This document shows, piece after piece, positions 47,406-57,112 of a stretch of DNA of 64,000 bases. The stretch's first letter is position 1. Each line of letters begins with the position of its first letter. The stretch is from Persephonella sp. IF05-L8 (GTDB lineage: Bacteria > Aquificota > Aquificia > Aquificales > Hydrogenothermaceae): NCBI RefSeq assembly GCF_000703045.1, contig NZ_JNLJ01000001.1:1021501-1085500 (forward strand), given 5' to 3'. Below the pieces are notes generated by a model that saw only the letters and a program-made list of their open reading frames with translations, was not told the DNA's origin and did not search any database. A program made the position numbers and the translations under genes.

Positions 47406-47709
47406 CTACTACAGCTGTCCCCCATACAGAAATCATAAGCATAGACTCATACATCTCATAGGAAAAATTTATTCCTACAACTGCATTTGCTCCCTTTTCG
47501 GCAGCCTGCTCCTGCAGTTCTTCCAGTAATTTTTGTCTGTATTTGTTTAACTCTTTTTCATAGGAACGGGTTCTGCCACCTAAAAAATCCCTTATACTTG
47601 CAAACAAATCCCTTATTACGTTTACTCCTATAACTGCCTCAGCAGCAACAATATCTTTGTATTCCTTTATTTGTCTGCCTGATATTGTGTCTGTTGTGGT
47701 TAAAATCAT
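47398..47709 (-). CDS. YbjQ/UPF0145-family protein
   Basis: The 103-residue protein matches the YbjQ family: ILTTTDTISGRQIKEYKDIV, EAVIGVNVIRDLF, and GANAVVGINFSYEMY. The family forms pentameric rings of unknown function, sometimes described as heavy-metal-binding-domain-like. It overlaps pncA by four bases and polA by eight. Confidence 0.88.
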   Translation of the reverse strand: MILTTTDTISGRQIKEYKDIVAAEAVIGVNVIRDLFASIRDFLGGRTRSYEKELNKYRQKLLEELQEQAAEKGANAVVGINFSYEMYESMLMISVWGTAVVVE

Positions 47710-48290
47710 CTTACCTCTCCATAACTTATAAATACTGCTCCTTTTTCAAGCATCTGTTTTATAGCCTTTTCTATATCTCCTTTATTCGCCTCTACTCCTT
47801 TTATTGCATCTTCAAGAACAAATACCTGATAACCAAGATTAAGTCCGCCTAAAACAGTGTTTTTAACGCAGTAGTCTGTAGCAACTCCACCGACAAAAAG
47901 CCTTTTTATTCCCCTTTCCTTAAGGAGCTGGTCTAAAATAGTTCCCTGAAAACCTGAATATGCATCAAAATCCCTTGATGTTCCTTTTGAGATAATAAAT
48001 TTGTTGTCCAGTGGTATTTGAAGTTCTGGATGGAATTTTGCCCCTTCTGTATCCTGAACACAATGGGGAGGCCATATACCACCATGTCCTTTAAATGATA
48101 TATGGTCTGACGGATGCCAGTCCCTTGTAAAATAAACAGGATTTCCTCTATCTGCAAAAAGCTTTATATACTGGTTTAAAACAGGAACAATCTTATCTCC
48201 GTCTGGAACAGGCAAAGCTCCTCCTGGCATAAAATCATTTTGCATATCAACAACTATAAGGGCATCAAAATCATTTATTTTTAGCTTCAT
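47706..48290 (-). CDS. pncA: Nicotinamidase
   Basis: The 194-residue cysteine hydrolase converts nicotinamide to nicotinate for NAD recycling. ALIVVDMQNDFMPGGALPV carries the catalytic Asp, FTRDWHPSDHISF the metal-binding Asp and His residues, and GGVATDYCVKNTVLGG the nucleophile Cys with the cis-peptide. Overlaps ybjQ-like gene; 12 bases after the DksA-like gene. Confidence 0.92.
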   Translation of the reverse strand: MKLKINDFDALIVVDMQNDFMPGGALPVPDGDKIVPVLNQYIKLFADRGNPVYFTRDWHPSDHISFKGHGGIWPPHCVQDTEGAKFHPELQIPLDNKFIISKGTSRDFDAYSGFQGTILDQLLKERGIKRLFVGGVATDYCVKNTVLGGLNLGYQVFVLEDAIKGVEANKGDIEKAIKQMLEKGAVFISYGEVR

Positions 48291-48302
48291 GGTCGTTGCC
48301 CT

Positions 48303-48653
48303 CTACTCGTTTTCTTCCTCTACTTCTTTACAATTTATGCAAAGTTTTGCAATTGGTCTTGCCTTTAATCTTTCGTATGGAATTTCTGCACCGCACATCT
48401 CGCATATTCCATAAGTGCCATACTCTATTTTTTGAAGGGTCATCTCTATTCTTTTTAAAACTTTTCTATCTCTATCAAGGTTTCTCAGCATAACAAGTCT
48501 GCCTGCTTCTGCGTCGGCTCTATCAATCTCATCTCCACCTTCATAGGAAAGGGGCTCTCCAACATTTTCCTGAGTTTCACTCAGGAGTTTTTCCCTCCAT
48601 TCTAAAAGTGCCTGCTTTAGCTCTTCAATCTGTTCAGGTGTTAAATGTTTCAT
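48303..48653 (-). CDS. DksA/TraR-family zinc-finger regulator
   Basis: The 116-residue protein has a coiled-coil N-terminal half with the acidic tip EIDRADAEAG, and a C-terminal zinc finger CEMCGAEIPYERL and CINCKEV. DksA binds the RNA polymerase secondary channel and modulates the stringent response. The DxxDxA motif is present. It could also be a shorter TraR/YteA-like member. Two bases downstream of aroD. Confidence 0.88.
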   Translation of the reverse strand: MKHLTPEQIEELKQALLEWREKLLSETQENVGEPLSYEGGDEIDRADAEAGRLVMLRNLDRDRKVLKRIEMTLQKIEYGTYGICEMCGAEIPYERLKARPIAKLCINCKEVEEENE

Positions 48654-48655
48654 CT

Positions 48656-49342
48656 TTAACTCCTTAATCCATAAAATTTAAGCTCTTCAATAAGCTTAGA
48701 GGCCTCAATCTGTCCTGGAGCAAAGGACTTGCCTATGTAGGTATAAGTCAGTATAGACCCAAAGAAAAATCCTGCAACCCTTGTTATTTTCCCTTCTTCT
48801 CCCATTCCTATAGCAACAAGCTTTTTATCTCTATTTTTTGCAGTTATACATAATATACGGCTCACATCCTCGTGGCTATTTATTTTGAAGGCATATTTGA
48901 TAATATCAGGGGATAAAGCAGCTGCTTTATCTATTATTTCCTGAATTTCCTCTTCAGGTGGGGTTTTCTCAAAATCATGGTAAGAAACAAGGGAAAGTTT
49001 ACCTTCATCTTGTGCTATTTCTATCACTTTTTGGTTTATAGAGGTTGATGTAAGTTCTATATCCAGTATGTCAGAGTATTCAACAACTGCCTCAAATATC
49101 TTTATCCTTTCTTCATCAGGTATTGCTGTTCCACCTTCCTGCTCAGACCTGACAGTTGCTATTATCCCAAGGTCGTATTTTTTTACAAATCTGGCCTTTT
49201 CCAGAATGTAATCTATCTCCAGATTAGAAAACTGGTCTATCCGAAGCTCAACCATATCTATCTTTTTATCAACTGCTATAGGAACGATATTCTCAAGATT
49301 TTCATCGCTTACAGGCAAAACAACAAGTGGATAATTTCCCAT
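48656..49342 (-). CDS. aroD: Type I 3-dehydroquinate dehydratase
   Basis: The 228-residue enzyme performs the third shikimate step through a Schiff base. VELRIDQFSNLEIDYILEKA, IATVRSEQEGG, VSYHDFEKTPP with the catalytic His, and DIIKYAFKINSHED with the Schiff-base Lys are conserved. GGAGGG precedes the ATG. It heads a minus-strand group with dksA-like, pncA, ybjQ-like and polA. Confidence 0.93.
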   Translation of the reverse strand: MGNYPLVVLPVSDENLENIVPIAVDKKIDMVELRIDQFSNLEIDYILEKARFVKKYDLGIIATVRSEQEGGTAIPDEERIKIFEAVVEYSDILDIELTSTSINQKVIEIAQDEGKLSLVSYHDFEKTPPEEEIQEIIDKAAALSPDIIKYAFKINSHEDVSRILCITAKNRDKKLVAIGMGEEGKITRVAGFFFGSILTYTYIGKSFAPGQIEASKLIEELKFYGLRS

Positions 49343-49390
49343 TTTTCCCTCCTTTCTCAGAATAGGAAAATTTTAACATGAAGGGAAAAA

Positions 49391-50596
49391 TCATTTAACA
49401 CTGAGGCTGAATATTGGTAAAAGGGTTGCAAATACAAAGAAACCGATTACAACAGAAAGGAGTATCAAAACAGCTGGCTCCAGATAACTGAGGAATATTG
49501 TGATTAATCTGTCTGTCTGTTTTCTGTATATCTGGGATATCAGACCCAGCATCTTTTCCAGCTGTCCCGTTTCTTCCCCTATTTTTATAAGCTGGATGCT
49601 ATTTTCAGGTAGTAGTTTATATTTTTCAAGAAGCTGTGAAAGGGATTTTCCTTTTGTTATTTCCTTTGCAACAGTATCAAAATCCTTTTTTAAAACAGCA
49701 TTGTTTATTGTTTCATTGGCAATCTGTATAGCTCTATCAAGTGTAAGTCCTCCTTTTAGTAAAAGGGACATAGTGTTACTCCATGTGAGATAGATTGTAT
49801 ATAAATGAACCTTTTTGAAAAATGGAATTCTCAGTTTTAGGCTATCTATCATCTCTTTTGTTATAAATTTTTTATAGCCTAAAAATCCAAGAATAATAAG
49901 AACTGGAGAAACCTTCAGAAAAATAGATGTGAGTTTTGATAGATAAACAACAATTTTTGTAAGAGTAGGAAGTTCTTTGCCAAACTGGGCATATATTTTG
50001 GTGATAGTTGGAACAACGAAGTTCATTATTATAATTACGGAAACAAAAGCCACAATAATGACAACAACAGGATAAATCAGGGCGTTTAGAATTTTTCTTT
50101 TGAACTCTTCCTGCTTTTCTATAAATTCTGATGCCGATAGAAATACTTTGTCCAGTGCACCTGAGGTTTCCCCTGCCCTAATCATCTCAACAAGAAATTT
50201 CGGAAAGACACCTGTCTTATCAAAAGCATCTGCAATGCTACTTCCTTCCTGAATATATTCTCTGGCAGAAAGTAAAGTGTCCTTTAAAACAGGGTTTTCC
50301 AGTTGTCTGGACAGTATATCAAATATCTGGGTAATATGGACATTTCTTTCAAGTAGAATTCCTATCTCATATAAAAGGAGTGCCAATTCTTCTTTGCTTA
50401 TCTTATTTTTTGAAAATATCTCAAGCTGGAGAATAGATTTTCTTTTTTTCTTAAGGGAAGAAACTTCTTCTATCTCATAAGGAATTAATCCTTTTTTCTT
50501 TAGAATTTCCTTTAGATGTGATACTGAAATAGCCTCTTCAACTGCTGAAATTTCCTTTCCTTCCTGATTGTATGCTTTATATCTGAAAAATGGCAT
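49391..50596 (-). CDS. gspF: Type II secretion inner-membrane platform protein GspF
   Basis: The 401-residue protein has the GspF/PilC layout: an N-terminal cytoplasmic part, two T2SSF domains (about 70-190 and 270-390) and three membrane helices. EMIRAGETSGALDKVFLSAS and LIKIGEETGQLEKMLGLISQ are the duplicated signature. It connects the ATPase to the pseudopilus. Last gene of the eleven-gene operon, three bases after gspE. Confidence 0.93.
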   Translation of the reverse strand: MPFFRYKAYNQEGKEISAVEEAISVSHLKEILKKKGLIPYEIEEVSSLKKKRKSILQLEIFSKNKISKEELALLLYEIGILLERNVHITQIFDILSRQLENPVLKDTLLSAREYIQEGSSIADAFDKTGVFPKFLVEMIRAGETSGALDKVFLSASEFIEKQEEFKRKILNALIYPVVVIIVAFVSVIIIMNFVVPTITKIYAQFGKELPTLTKIVVYLSKLTSIFLKVSPVLIILGFLGYKKFITKEMIDSLKLRIPFFKKVHLYTIYLTWSNTMSLLLKGGLTLDRAIQIANETINNAVLKKDFDTVAKEITKGKSLSQLLEKYKLLPENSIQLIKIGEETGQLEKMLGLISQIYRKQTDRLITIFLSYLEPAVLILLSVVIGFFVFATLLPIFSLSVK

Positions 50597-50599
50597 CCT

Positions 50600-52030
50600 T
50601 TACACCTGTGCAACCTGTAGAACTTCTTCAAGTGTTGTTCTGCCTTGAAGGACTTTAGAAATACCGTCCTCAATAAGTGTTTTCATTCCTTTATCAATGG
50701 CTTTTTGTTTCAGGATAGTTGTCTCTGGGTTCTTTGATATAGTAGTTCTTAAATCCTCATCAACTTCCATTATTTCATATATGGCCATTCTCCCTTTGTA
50801 GCCTGTTCCAAGGCATTCCTGACAGCCTTCTCCTTTGTACAAATCTTTTATCTCAACAGGTTTTTTGTAATGTTTCCTGATTTCCTCAACTTCTGCATCT
50901 GAAGGTGTATATTCTGTTTTACAGTTTTCACAGATAGTTCTTACAAGCCTTTGTGCTATTACTCCTTCCAGAGATGAAGCAATTAAAAATGGTTCAACTC
51001 CCATATCAACAAGCCTTGCAACAGCTGAAGGAGCATCATTTGTATGAAGTGTAGATAAAACAAGATGTCCTGTCATTGAGGCATGGATTGCTATTTCTGC
51101 TGTTTCCAAATCCCTTATCTCACCAACCATTATAATATCAGGGTCTTGTCTTAGGATACTTCTTAAACCATTTGCAAATGTAAGGTTTATTTTGGGGTTT
51201 ACCTGTATCTGACTGATACCGTCTATCTGGTATTCCACAGGGTCTTCTATGGTGATTATATTTTTACGGGGTGTTTTAAGCTCCAGAAGGGATGCATAAA
51301 GGGTTGTTGATTTACCTGAACCTGTGGGACCTGTGATTAGCACAAGTCCGTATGGTTTTTTTATAATTCTTCTGTATTTTTCAAGGTCTTCAGGTAAAAA
51401 TCCCAGTTCCTCAAGGGTAAGTAATTTGTTGGATTTATCTAAAAGCCTGATAACAATTCTTTCTCCGAAAACAGTAGGTAGGGTAGACACCCTCATATCA
51501 AGCTTTTTATCCCCGATTTTTACCTTTATTCTGCCGTCCTGTGGCAGCCTTTTTTCTGCAACATTTAGTCTGGAAATTATTTTTATACGGGATACAACCT
51601 GTGGATATGTATTTAAGGGAATTGTTGATATTTCGTGCAACACTCCATCCATTCTAAATCTAACCACAACCTTATCTGAAAATGGTTCAAAGTGAATATC
51701 ACTGGCATTTGCTCTGATTGCTTTTAAAAAGAGGGAGTTTATAAGCTGTATTACAGGGGCATCTGAACCTGTTAACAGGTCTTCAAGGAAAGTCTCTTCC
51801 TTTATCTCTTCTTCTTCAATTTCATTTTCAAGGTTTGAGATATATTCTTCTAATTTTTCATTGAATTCTTCTTCAGAAATCAGTATGGTTTCAGGGGTTT
51901 TACCTGTAAGAAATCTGATGTCTTCTATGGCATAAAAAGGTGTATTTTTGGTTATGTATATCCTGTTTTCATCAACAGGTATTATCTGATTTTCCCTTAG
52001 AAAGTCAACTGTTAATTCTTTGAGGGTCAA
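50600..52030 (-). CDS. gspE: Type II secretion ATPase GspE
   Basis: The 476-residue hexameric ATPase has an N-terminal GspL-binding domain, Walker A GPTGSGKSTTLYA (about 234-246), the Asp box ITIEDPVEYQIDG, Walker B DPDIIMVGEIRD, the His box MTGHLVLSTLHTNDAP, and a tetracysteine zinc site (CENCKTEYTP and CQECLGTGYKG). It drives pseudopilus assembly. Three bases upstream of gspF and two after gspD. Confidence 0.95.
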   Translation of the reverse strand: MTLKELTVDFLRENQIIPVDENRIYITKNTPFYAIEDIRFLTGKTPETILISEEEFNEKLEEYISNLENEIEEEEIKEETFLEDLLTGSDAPVIQLINSLFLKAIRANASDIHFEPFSDKVVVRFRMDGVLHEISTIPLNTYPQVVSRIKIISRLNVAEKRLPQDGRIKVKIGDKKLDMRVSTLPTVFGERIVIRLLDKSNKLLTLEELGFLPEDLEKYRRIIKKPYGLVLITGPTGSGKSTTLYASLLELKTPRKNIITIEDPVEYQIDGISQIQVNPKINLTFANGLRSILRQDPDIIMVGEIRDLETAEIAIHASMTGHLVLSTLHTNDAPSAVARLVDMGVEPFLIASSLEGVIAQRLVRTICENCKTEYTPSDAEVEEIRKHYKKPVEIKDLYKGEGCQECLGTGYKGRMAIYEIMEVDEDLRTTISKNPETTILKQKAIDKGMKTLIEDGISKVLQGRTTLEEVLQVAQV

Positions 52031-52032
52031 GC

Positions 52033-54039
52033 TTATCCTCCAAAGTATTTTCTCCTGTAATCCTCAAATGTATCTGTATTTTCCTTTTTATCAATACTTC
52101 TTTCCTTTTTTTCCTGTTTTTGTGTCTTTTTCATTAATTCTTCGCTTAGTTTTCTATGTTCTTCTGTTATTTTTGCTAAATCCTCAGGGGTTTTTATTAT
52201 GTAAGGGGTGAGAAAGATAAATAGATTTGTTTTACTCATATCGTCCGACTTATATTTAAAAGCATTTCCAATTAGAGGTATGGAAGATAATAAAGGCACA
52301 CCTTCCATTGTTTTGATTGTTTTTTTGGATACCAGTCCGCCAAGAACTATTGTTTTTCCATTGGTAACTGTTATAGTTGTATTGAGTTCTCTTTTTGATG
52401 TAATAGGAACTACGTAGCTTAGTTGTCCTATCTGTGGTTTTTCAAAGCCTATTACTTCATTTACTTCCTGATGAATGTCCATAACAATATTATCATCTGA
52501 GATATGGGGAGTAACTTTTAGAATAAGACCCACCTCTTTGTAATCATAATTGATAATAGGATTTCCGTTAATATCAAATTTAACACTCTGGGCGAATGGT
52601 GTTACCTGAGAAACATTTATAGAGGCTTCCATATTGTCCATAGTCAATATCTTAGGTGAAGAAACAATGTTAAATCCTGTCCCTCTTTCAAGAAGAGAAA
52701 ATAAGAATAATAAGTCTGGGAAAAAGAGAGGAGTTCCTGATACCTCTACTGTCTGGCCTGATGTGGAAAGAACACCAGCAACAAAATTTGAAGAACCTAT
52801 TAGGTTATAAAATCCATCTTGTGATATACCTCCTCTGAATGCTGCTCCTCCCTGACTTCCAAAGATTTGCCATCTAACTCCAATTTCTCTTAATGCTTGT
52901 TCTGATACTTCGGTAATAAGAGCAGTTACAAGAACCTGTCTTTTTTGCTTGTCTAATTTGCTTACTATATCTTTTATTGCTGTGATTTCATTTTCGTTTC
53001 CATAGATTATCAATGAGTTTGAAGATTTATCTGCAACAACTTTTGGTTTTTCCTGTGAACTCTGGGAATATCTGTTGATGGGAACTGTTTTTTTCTTCTT
53101 TCCTCCTTGCCCCGATTTATAAGAAATAAGCCGTATATTTTCAAGGAGTTTATTAATAACATTTGCTACTTCTTCTGCCTTTGAGTTTTTAAGATAAATT
53201 ACATCAAATCTTCTGCTGATTACATTTGAGGTTGGTTTATCCAGTTGGGAGATTAGTGAGTTAATCTCATTAAAAATATCTGAGGGGGCTTTTATAACTA
53301 CAGCATTCTGGGATTTTATATTATAGACTTTAACCTGAATTCCTCTTTTTGCATAATCTGAAAATAGGGTGTTCAGTGCAGGAGTTACTTCTGAGGAGTT
53401 TGCAAATTGGAGTTTATAAACTTTTATCTGGGTGTTACCTCCTGATGTGTCAATCATAGATATAACTTTTTTTAGATTTTTTATATTTGCCTGTGTATCT
53501 GTGATTACCACAATATTTGCAGGGTTGTATGTGAATATTAGTCCACGGGGTGATTTTAAGCCTCTAAGTATATTTACAGCCTGGGTCACGTCTGCATGCC
53601 TGAATTTGTAAACATAAGTTATAAGGTCTTCTGAACCGTCAGGTTTTGTTTTTAATGGAGGTATATTGTTTCTGTATAAACCTACAGATATTACTTCATA
53701 AAAGTTTCCTTTATCTATAAGTAAGTAATTTCTTGCTTTTAGAACGGAAGTGTAAATATTCCATGCCTCATCTATTGATACAGGTTCAGGGAAAATAAGG
53801 GAAACTTCACCTTTAACATCACTGCCAAGTATTATATTTCTGCCGGTAAGCCCTGATATAAAGTAGGTAAGTAGTTTTAAATCTATTTTTTCAAAGTTAA
53901 AATAAACTTTTCCTGTTTTCTTAAACTCTTCTGCTTGTTGGAGAATTTTTTGGAGATTGCTCTCTGCTGCGAATATGTTTCCGCTAAATATAAGAAAGAT
54001 TGCTATAAATATAGCTATTATTTTTTTACCTGATTTCAT
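52033..54039 (-). CDS. gspD: Type II secretion outer-membrane secretin GspD
   Basis: The 668-residue protein has a signal peptide (ending near IFA), N0-N3 domains (about 30-330; VISMIDTSGGNTQIKVYKLQ and similar repeats), and a C-terminal secretin (VTALITEVSEQALREIGVRW, VPLLSSIPLIGNAFKY and LFIFLTPYIIKTPE). The last 45 residues are a charged tail. It forms the outer-membrane channel. Overlaps gspC by 14 bases. Confidence 0.95.
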   Translation of the reverse strand: MKSGKKIIAIFIAIFLIFSGNIFAAESNLQKILQQAEEFKKTGKVYFNFEKIDLKLLTYFISGLTGRNIILGSDVKGEVSLIFPEPVSIDEAWNIYTSVLKARNYLLIDKGNFYEVISVGLYRNNIPPLKTKPDGSEDLITYVYKFRHADVTQAVNILRGLKSPRGLIFTYNPANIVVITDTQANIKNLKKVISMIDTSGGNTQIKVYKLQFANSSEVTPALNTLFSDYAKRGIQVKVYNIKSQNAVVIKAPSDIFNEINSLISQLDKPTSNVISRRFDVIYLKNSKAEEVANVINKLLENIRLISYKSGQGGKKKKTVPINRYSQSSQEKPKVVADKSSNSLIIYGNENEITAIKDIVSKLDKQKRQVLVTALITEVSEQALREIGVRWQIFGSQGGAAFRGGISQDGFYNLIGSSNFVAGVLSTSGQTVEVSGTPLFFPDLLFLFSLLERGTGFNIVSSPKILTMDNMEASINVSQVTPFAQSVKFDINGNPIINYDYKEVGLILKVTPHISDDNIVMDIHQEVNEVIGFEKPQIGQLSYVVPITSKRELNTTITVTNGKTIVLGGLVSKKTIKTMEGVPLLSSIPLIGNAFKYKSDDMSKTNLFIFLTPYIIKTPEDLAKITEEHRKLSEELMKKTQKQEKKERSIDKKENTDTFEDYRRKYFGG

Positions 54040-54877
54040 AGTTCAAGACCTTCCTCCGATTATTTCTTTCAACAACCACTTTTATATTGGTTTCATTTCG
54101 TAACATGTTATATAGCTTAAAAGCATCTTCAGCTGTTTTAACAGGCATATCGTTTATACTAATAATAAGGTCTCCTGACCTTAGACCCAGTTTATATAGT
54201 ATGCTGTTAGGTCCTATATACTTAAATCTGTATCCTACTGTTTCATTATTTTTAACTACAGGGACAATCATAACATCCTTTAAAATAGTTCCTATATCTG
54301 CTGTTTTTTCTTCTATAAATCTTTTATCTACCTGAATGGTATCTCCATTGTATCTGATAGGTAAGTTCTTAAATTGCGAAACTGGAGAGGTTTTTCCTGC
54401 TTGGATAGTATTTGTTGTAGAAAAATTACTTTTTTCTGGTTCTATGGAAAGTTTTATATTTCTGCCGTTTTTTTCAAGAATTACCGAAAACTTTCCTATT
54501 TCTTTCAGGGTATATCCTGCTATTTTTTGACCTTCCTTTACGAATAACAGGTCATTTCCACTTTTAAAGAATGCTATTTTTTCTTTATCTGAACTGATTA
54601 TTCCTACCAGTTTTATATTTGATACTCTTGTTTTTGATGATACAGTTTCTTCACCTGTAGTATCAGAAATATGTCTGGCAAATAGATAATCAAGAAATCT
54701 ATAGCTGTTATTTTTAGGTTTTAAATGGTAATAACCTTTAGTTTCTGTCTTTATAGAAGGTAATGTGAAGGTTCTATATTGCAAAATGGCATTAATTATA
54801 ATTGCTGTGGAAACTCCTGCAGAAGCAACTAACACGCCAAAAAGTAGTTTTTCAGGATTTAACTTTAAAGCTACCAT
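54026..54877 (-). CDS. gspC: Type II secretion protein GspC (with PDZ domain)
   Basis: The 283-residue protein has an N-terminal membrane anchor (about 12-32), a homology region (SNIKLVGIISSDKEKIAFFK), and a C-terminal PDZ domain (FKYIGPNSILYKLGLRSGDL and ISINDMPVKTAEDAFKLY). GspC links the inner-membrane platform to the secretin and helps recruit substrates. Overlaps gspD and gspN. Confidence 0.88.
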   Translation of the reverse strand: MVALKLNPEKLLFGVLVASAGVSTAIIINAILQYRTFTLPSIKTETKGYYHLKPKNNSYRFLDYLFARHISDTTGEETVSSKTRVSNIKLVGIISSDKEKIAFFKSGNDLLFVKEGQKIAGYTLKEIGKFSVILEKNGRNIKLSIEPEKSNFSTTNTIQAGKTSPVSQFKNLPIRYNGDTIQVDKRFIEEKTADIGTILKDVMIVPVVKNNETVGYRFKYIGPNSILYKLGLRSGDLIISINDMPVKTAEDAFKLYNMLRNETNIKVVVERNNRRKVLNYEIR

Positions 54878-55521
54878 CTGATATACCTGTCAAATTTTAT
54901 GTAAATATTCTGGTTTAATTTTGAGTTCATGAAACTACCACTAAATTTCCCTTTTATATATCCCTTTTCAATATTCAGGGGTAGATAAATTTTTCCTAAA
55001 AATTTACCATCTAAATTTTTACCTTTTAAAGTGGCATTAATTTCATTCTTGCTAAATTTGTGCCTTATATAGTCTATATCTATAGGCAGAAAAGCTGTCT
55101 TAAACTGCGTTAAATCACCTTCCCCGCTTATCATTATCTCTTTATTTTCTATTTTTAAGTGGTATTTTCCTGAAAGTTTACCATAAACCTGGGGTTTTTT
55201 CTGCATGGAGGAGATATCAAAGTTATTACTGACTATATATGCAGCTTTTGATAAAGGATGAACAGAGATACTTAGATTTTTATCTACTGAAATATCTATT
55301 CTGTAAAACCAGTTTTTTATATTAAGGCTTTTTATATAAAAGTTTCGCTTCTCAAGGTCTTTTATCTTAATATGGAAAATATTTCCTTCAATATAACTGT
55401 AAGAAAATCCGTATTTTGATAGATAATAAGACAGATAGTTTCCAACTGGAAAAGTGAAAGCTAAGGTTAAAATAAAAGCAACAAGGAATATAATTAGATA
55501 CAAAAATATTCTTTTCATCAT
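54871..55521 (-). CDS. GspN-like type II secretion protein
   Basis: The 216-residue protein has one N-terminal membrane helix (about 7-27) and a beta-rich periplasmic region. Its position between gspM and gspC is that of gspN in many operons, and the layout (anchor plus extended beta domain similar to AsmA-like proteins) agrees. No catalytic motif. Sequence similarity to known GspN is only weakly visible, so assignment rests on position and layout. Confidence 0.6.
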   Translation of the reverse strand: MMKRIFLYLIIFLVAFILTLAFTFPVGNYLSYYLSKYGFSYSYIEGNIFHIKIKDLEKRNFYIKSLNIKNWFYRIDISVDKNLSISVHPLSKAAYIVSNNFDISSMQKKPQVYGKLSGKYHLKIENKEIMISGEGDLTQFKTAFLPIDIDYIRHKFSKNEINATLKGKNLDGKFLGKIYLPLNIEKGYIKGKFSGSFMNSKLNQNIYIKFDRYIRW

Positions 55522-55991
55522 TTTGTCCCTAAAATAACCCGCATATTATACTGGCCATTTCCTTTAGGGTCGCTGATATCTATGAACTGGGCAATATATC
55601 CATTTTCTTTAATTTTCCTTAAAAATCTGCTTATCTGGTCAGCTGAAAGTTTCTCAAAGGATATCTCTATAAACTCTCCCTGCTGGTATGGTTTTATAGA
55701 AACTATATTTGATTTTGCTCCAACTTTCATTGCGATTTCTTCTATCTTTGTCAATGATAAGACAGGTTTTACAGTAGGTTTGTACTGCTTGTATTCCTGA
55801 ACTATTTTCTGGAGCTGAACATAGTTATTTATCTCTCTGCTTAGTTTTTTTTCAAGCCTGTCAATCTTTGTTAGCATATATGAGGTTATAAAAAATATCC
55901 CTACTATGATAATAACTGCATAAAGCCCACCTATAAGAACATATCTTTCCCTTTCCTCAAGGGAGTTTATAAAAAGCAGCAGTCTTTTCAC
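55518..55991 (-). CDS. GspM-like type II secretion protein
   Basis: The 157-residue protein has an N-terminal membrane helix (about 20-38), a short coiled coil (KIDRLEKKLSREINNYVQLQ) and a small ferredoxin-like periplasmic domain (ISFEKLSADQISRFLRKIKE). That is the usual GspM/PilO layout. It lies between gspL and gspN with four-base overlaps on both sides. Confidence 0.7.
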   Translation of the reverse strand: MKRLLLFINSLEERERYVLIGGLYAVIIIVGIFFITSYMLTKIDRLEKKLSREINNYVQLQKIVQEYKQYKPTVKPVLSLTKIEEIAMKVGAKSNIVSIKPYQQGEFIEISFEKLSADQISRFLRKIKENGYIAQFIDISDPKGNGQYNMRVILGTK

Positions 55992-57112
55992 TTAACCTCT
56001 CCTGAGATACTAAATCTTATTTTTCCATCAGGGGTGGATACAGTTTCATCAATTGAAGCAGGATATTTCTGGGATAGCTTATTTTTAAAATTTTCTACGC
56101 TTTTTATGTTCTGAGCAGTTCCCTGCAGAATAAATCTGCTTTCTGTGATATTTATTCTGTAAATTTTGATATCTGGAAATGATTTTTTCTCCTTTGCTAT
56201 AAAAGACAGCACATCAACGGCATCTGTTGATATGGAGGAACCTTCTTTTATTGCCTTTAGTTTTCCTTTTGCCTGTTCAAGAGGGTCAAAAATTTCTCCT
56301 GTATAGTTAAAACCTTTTATAAAAATTTCTTTTTCTTTTTCCTTTACGGTCTTAAGCTGTTTTTCAAGGAGGAATAACTTTACAAACAGAGCAATATTTA
56401 TCAACACAACGGCAACAAACAGATATATAGCACCTTTAATTAGTCTTTCTGTATGTTTACCTTCTGTTTTGTGGAGAAAATCCACACCTGTATCATCTAT
56501 ACCCCTTAAAACAGCCCCAAAAGCAACATTTAGACCTGGATTTTCTTCGGGATTTTTCAGAATTTTTACATTTTTCAAATCCTGTGGAATTTTACCTGAT
56601 AGATAGGTTTCACTATCTATTTCTGGCACCGAGGATAGAACCCTTGCCTGCTGGATAAAATCATCTTCTATCTGAAGATAAAGTATATAATCCTCTGAAA
56701 AATGAATAATTTTGCAGCTTTTTATTCCGTAATATCTGGCAACTCTCAGCAAGGAAAATATCTCACTATCTATTATTTCAGCATCCTTTATGGAGGATAA
56801 ATCCTCTTTTCTGACTATTACACAAAAAACCTCGGATTTTCCCTTATTGTGATGGACATAATATCCATATTCCAGCTGGTCAGGTTCTACAGGAATATCC
56901 AGTTGTATCTGGGTTCGGACAGCTTTTTCTATTTTATTTCTATCTTTAAATGGAAATGTATATTTTCTAAAAGTGGATTTTGAGGCAGGAAAGGCATAAA
57001 TATTTTTAAAGTTTTTAGGCTCTTTTTTCAGTAATTTTACTTCTTTTTTTAAAGGATTAACCTCTCCAAAAAGCCATACCTGTAAGCCTAAATCTATACC
57101 TTTTATGACCAA
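55988..57112 (-). CDS. Type II secretion protein GspL
   Basis: The 374-residue protein has an N-terminal actin-like cytoplasmic domain (about 1-225) that binds GspE, one membrane helix (about 231-252, GAIYLFVAVVLINIALFVKL), a coiled segment, and a periplasmic ferredoxin-like domain (SRFILQGTAQNIKSVENFKN). It couples the ATPase to the platform with GspM. Ends four bases into gspM. Confidence 0.8.
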   Translation of the reverse strand: MVIKGIDLGLQVWLFGEVNPLKKEVKLLKKEPKNFKNIYAFPASKSTFRKYTFPFKDRNKIEKAVRTQIQLDIPVEPDQLEYGYYVHHNKGKSEVFCVIVRKEDLSSIKDAEIIDSEIFSLLRVARYYGIKSCKIIHFSEDYILYLQIEDDFIQQARVLSSVPEIDSETYLSGKIPQDLKNVKILKNPEENPGLNVAFGAVLRGIDDTGVDFLHKTEGKHTERLIKGAIYLFVAVVLINIALFVKLFLLEKQLKTVKEKEKEIFIKGFNYTGEIFDPLEQAKGKLKAIKEGSSISTDAVDVLSFIAKEKKSFPDIKIYRINITESRFILQGTAQNIKSVENFKNKLSQKYPASIDETVSTPDGKIRFSISGEVK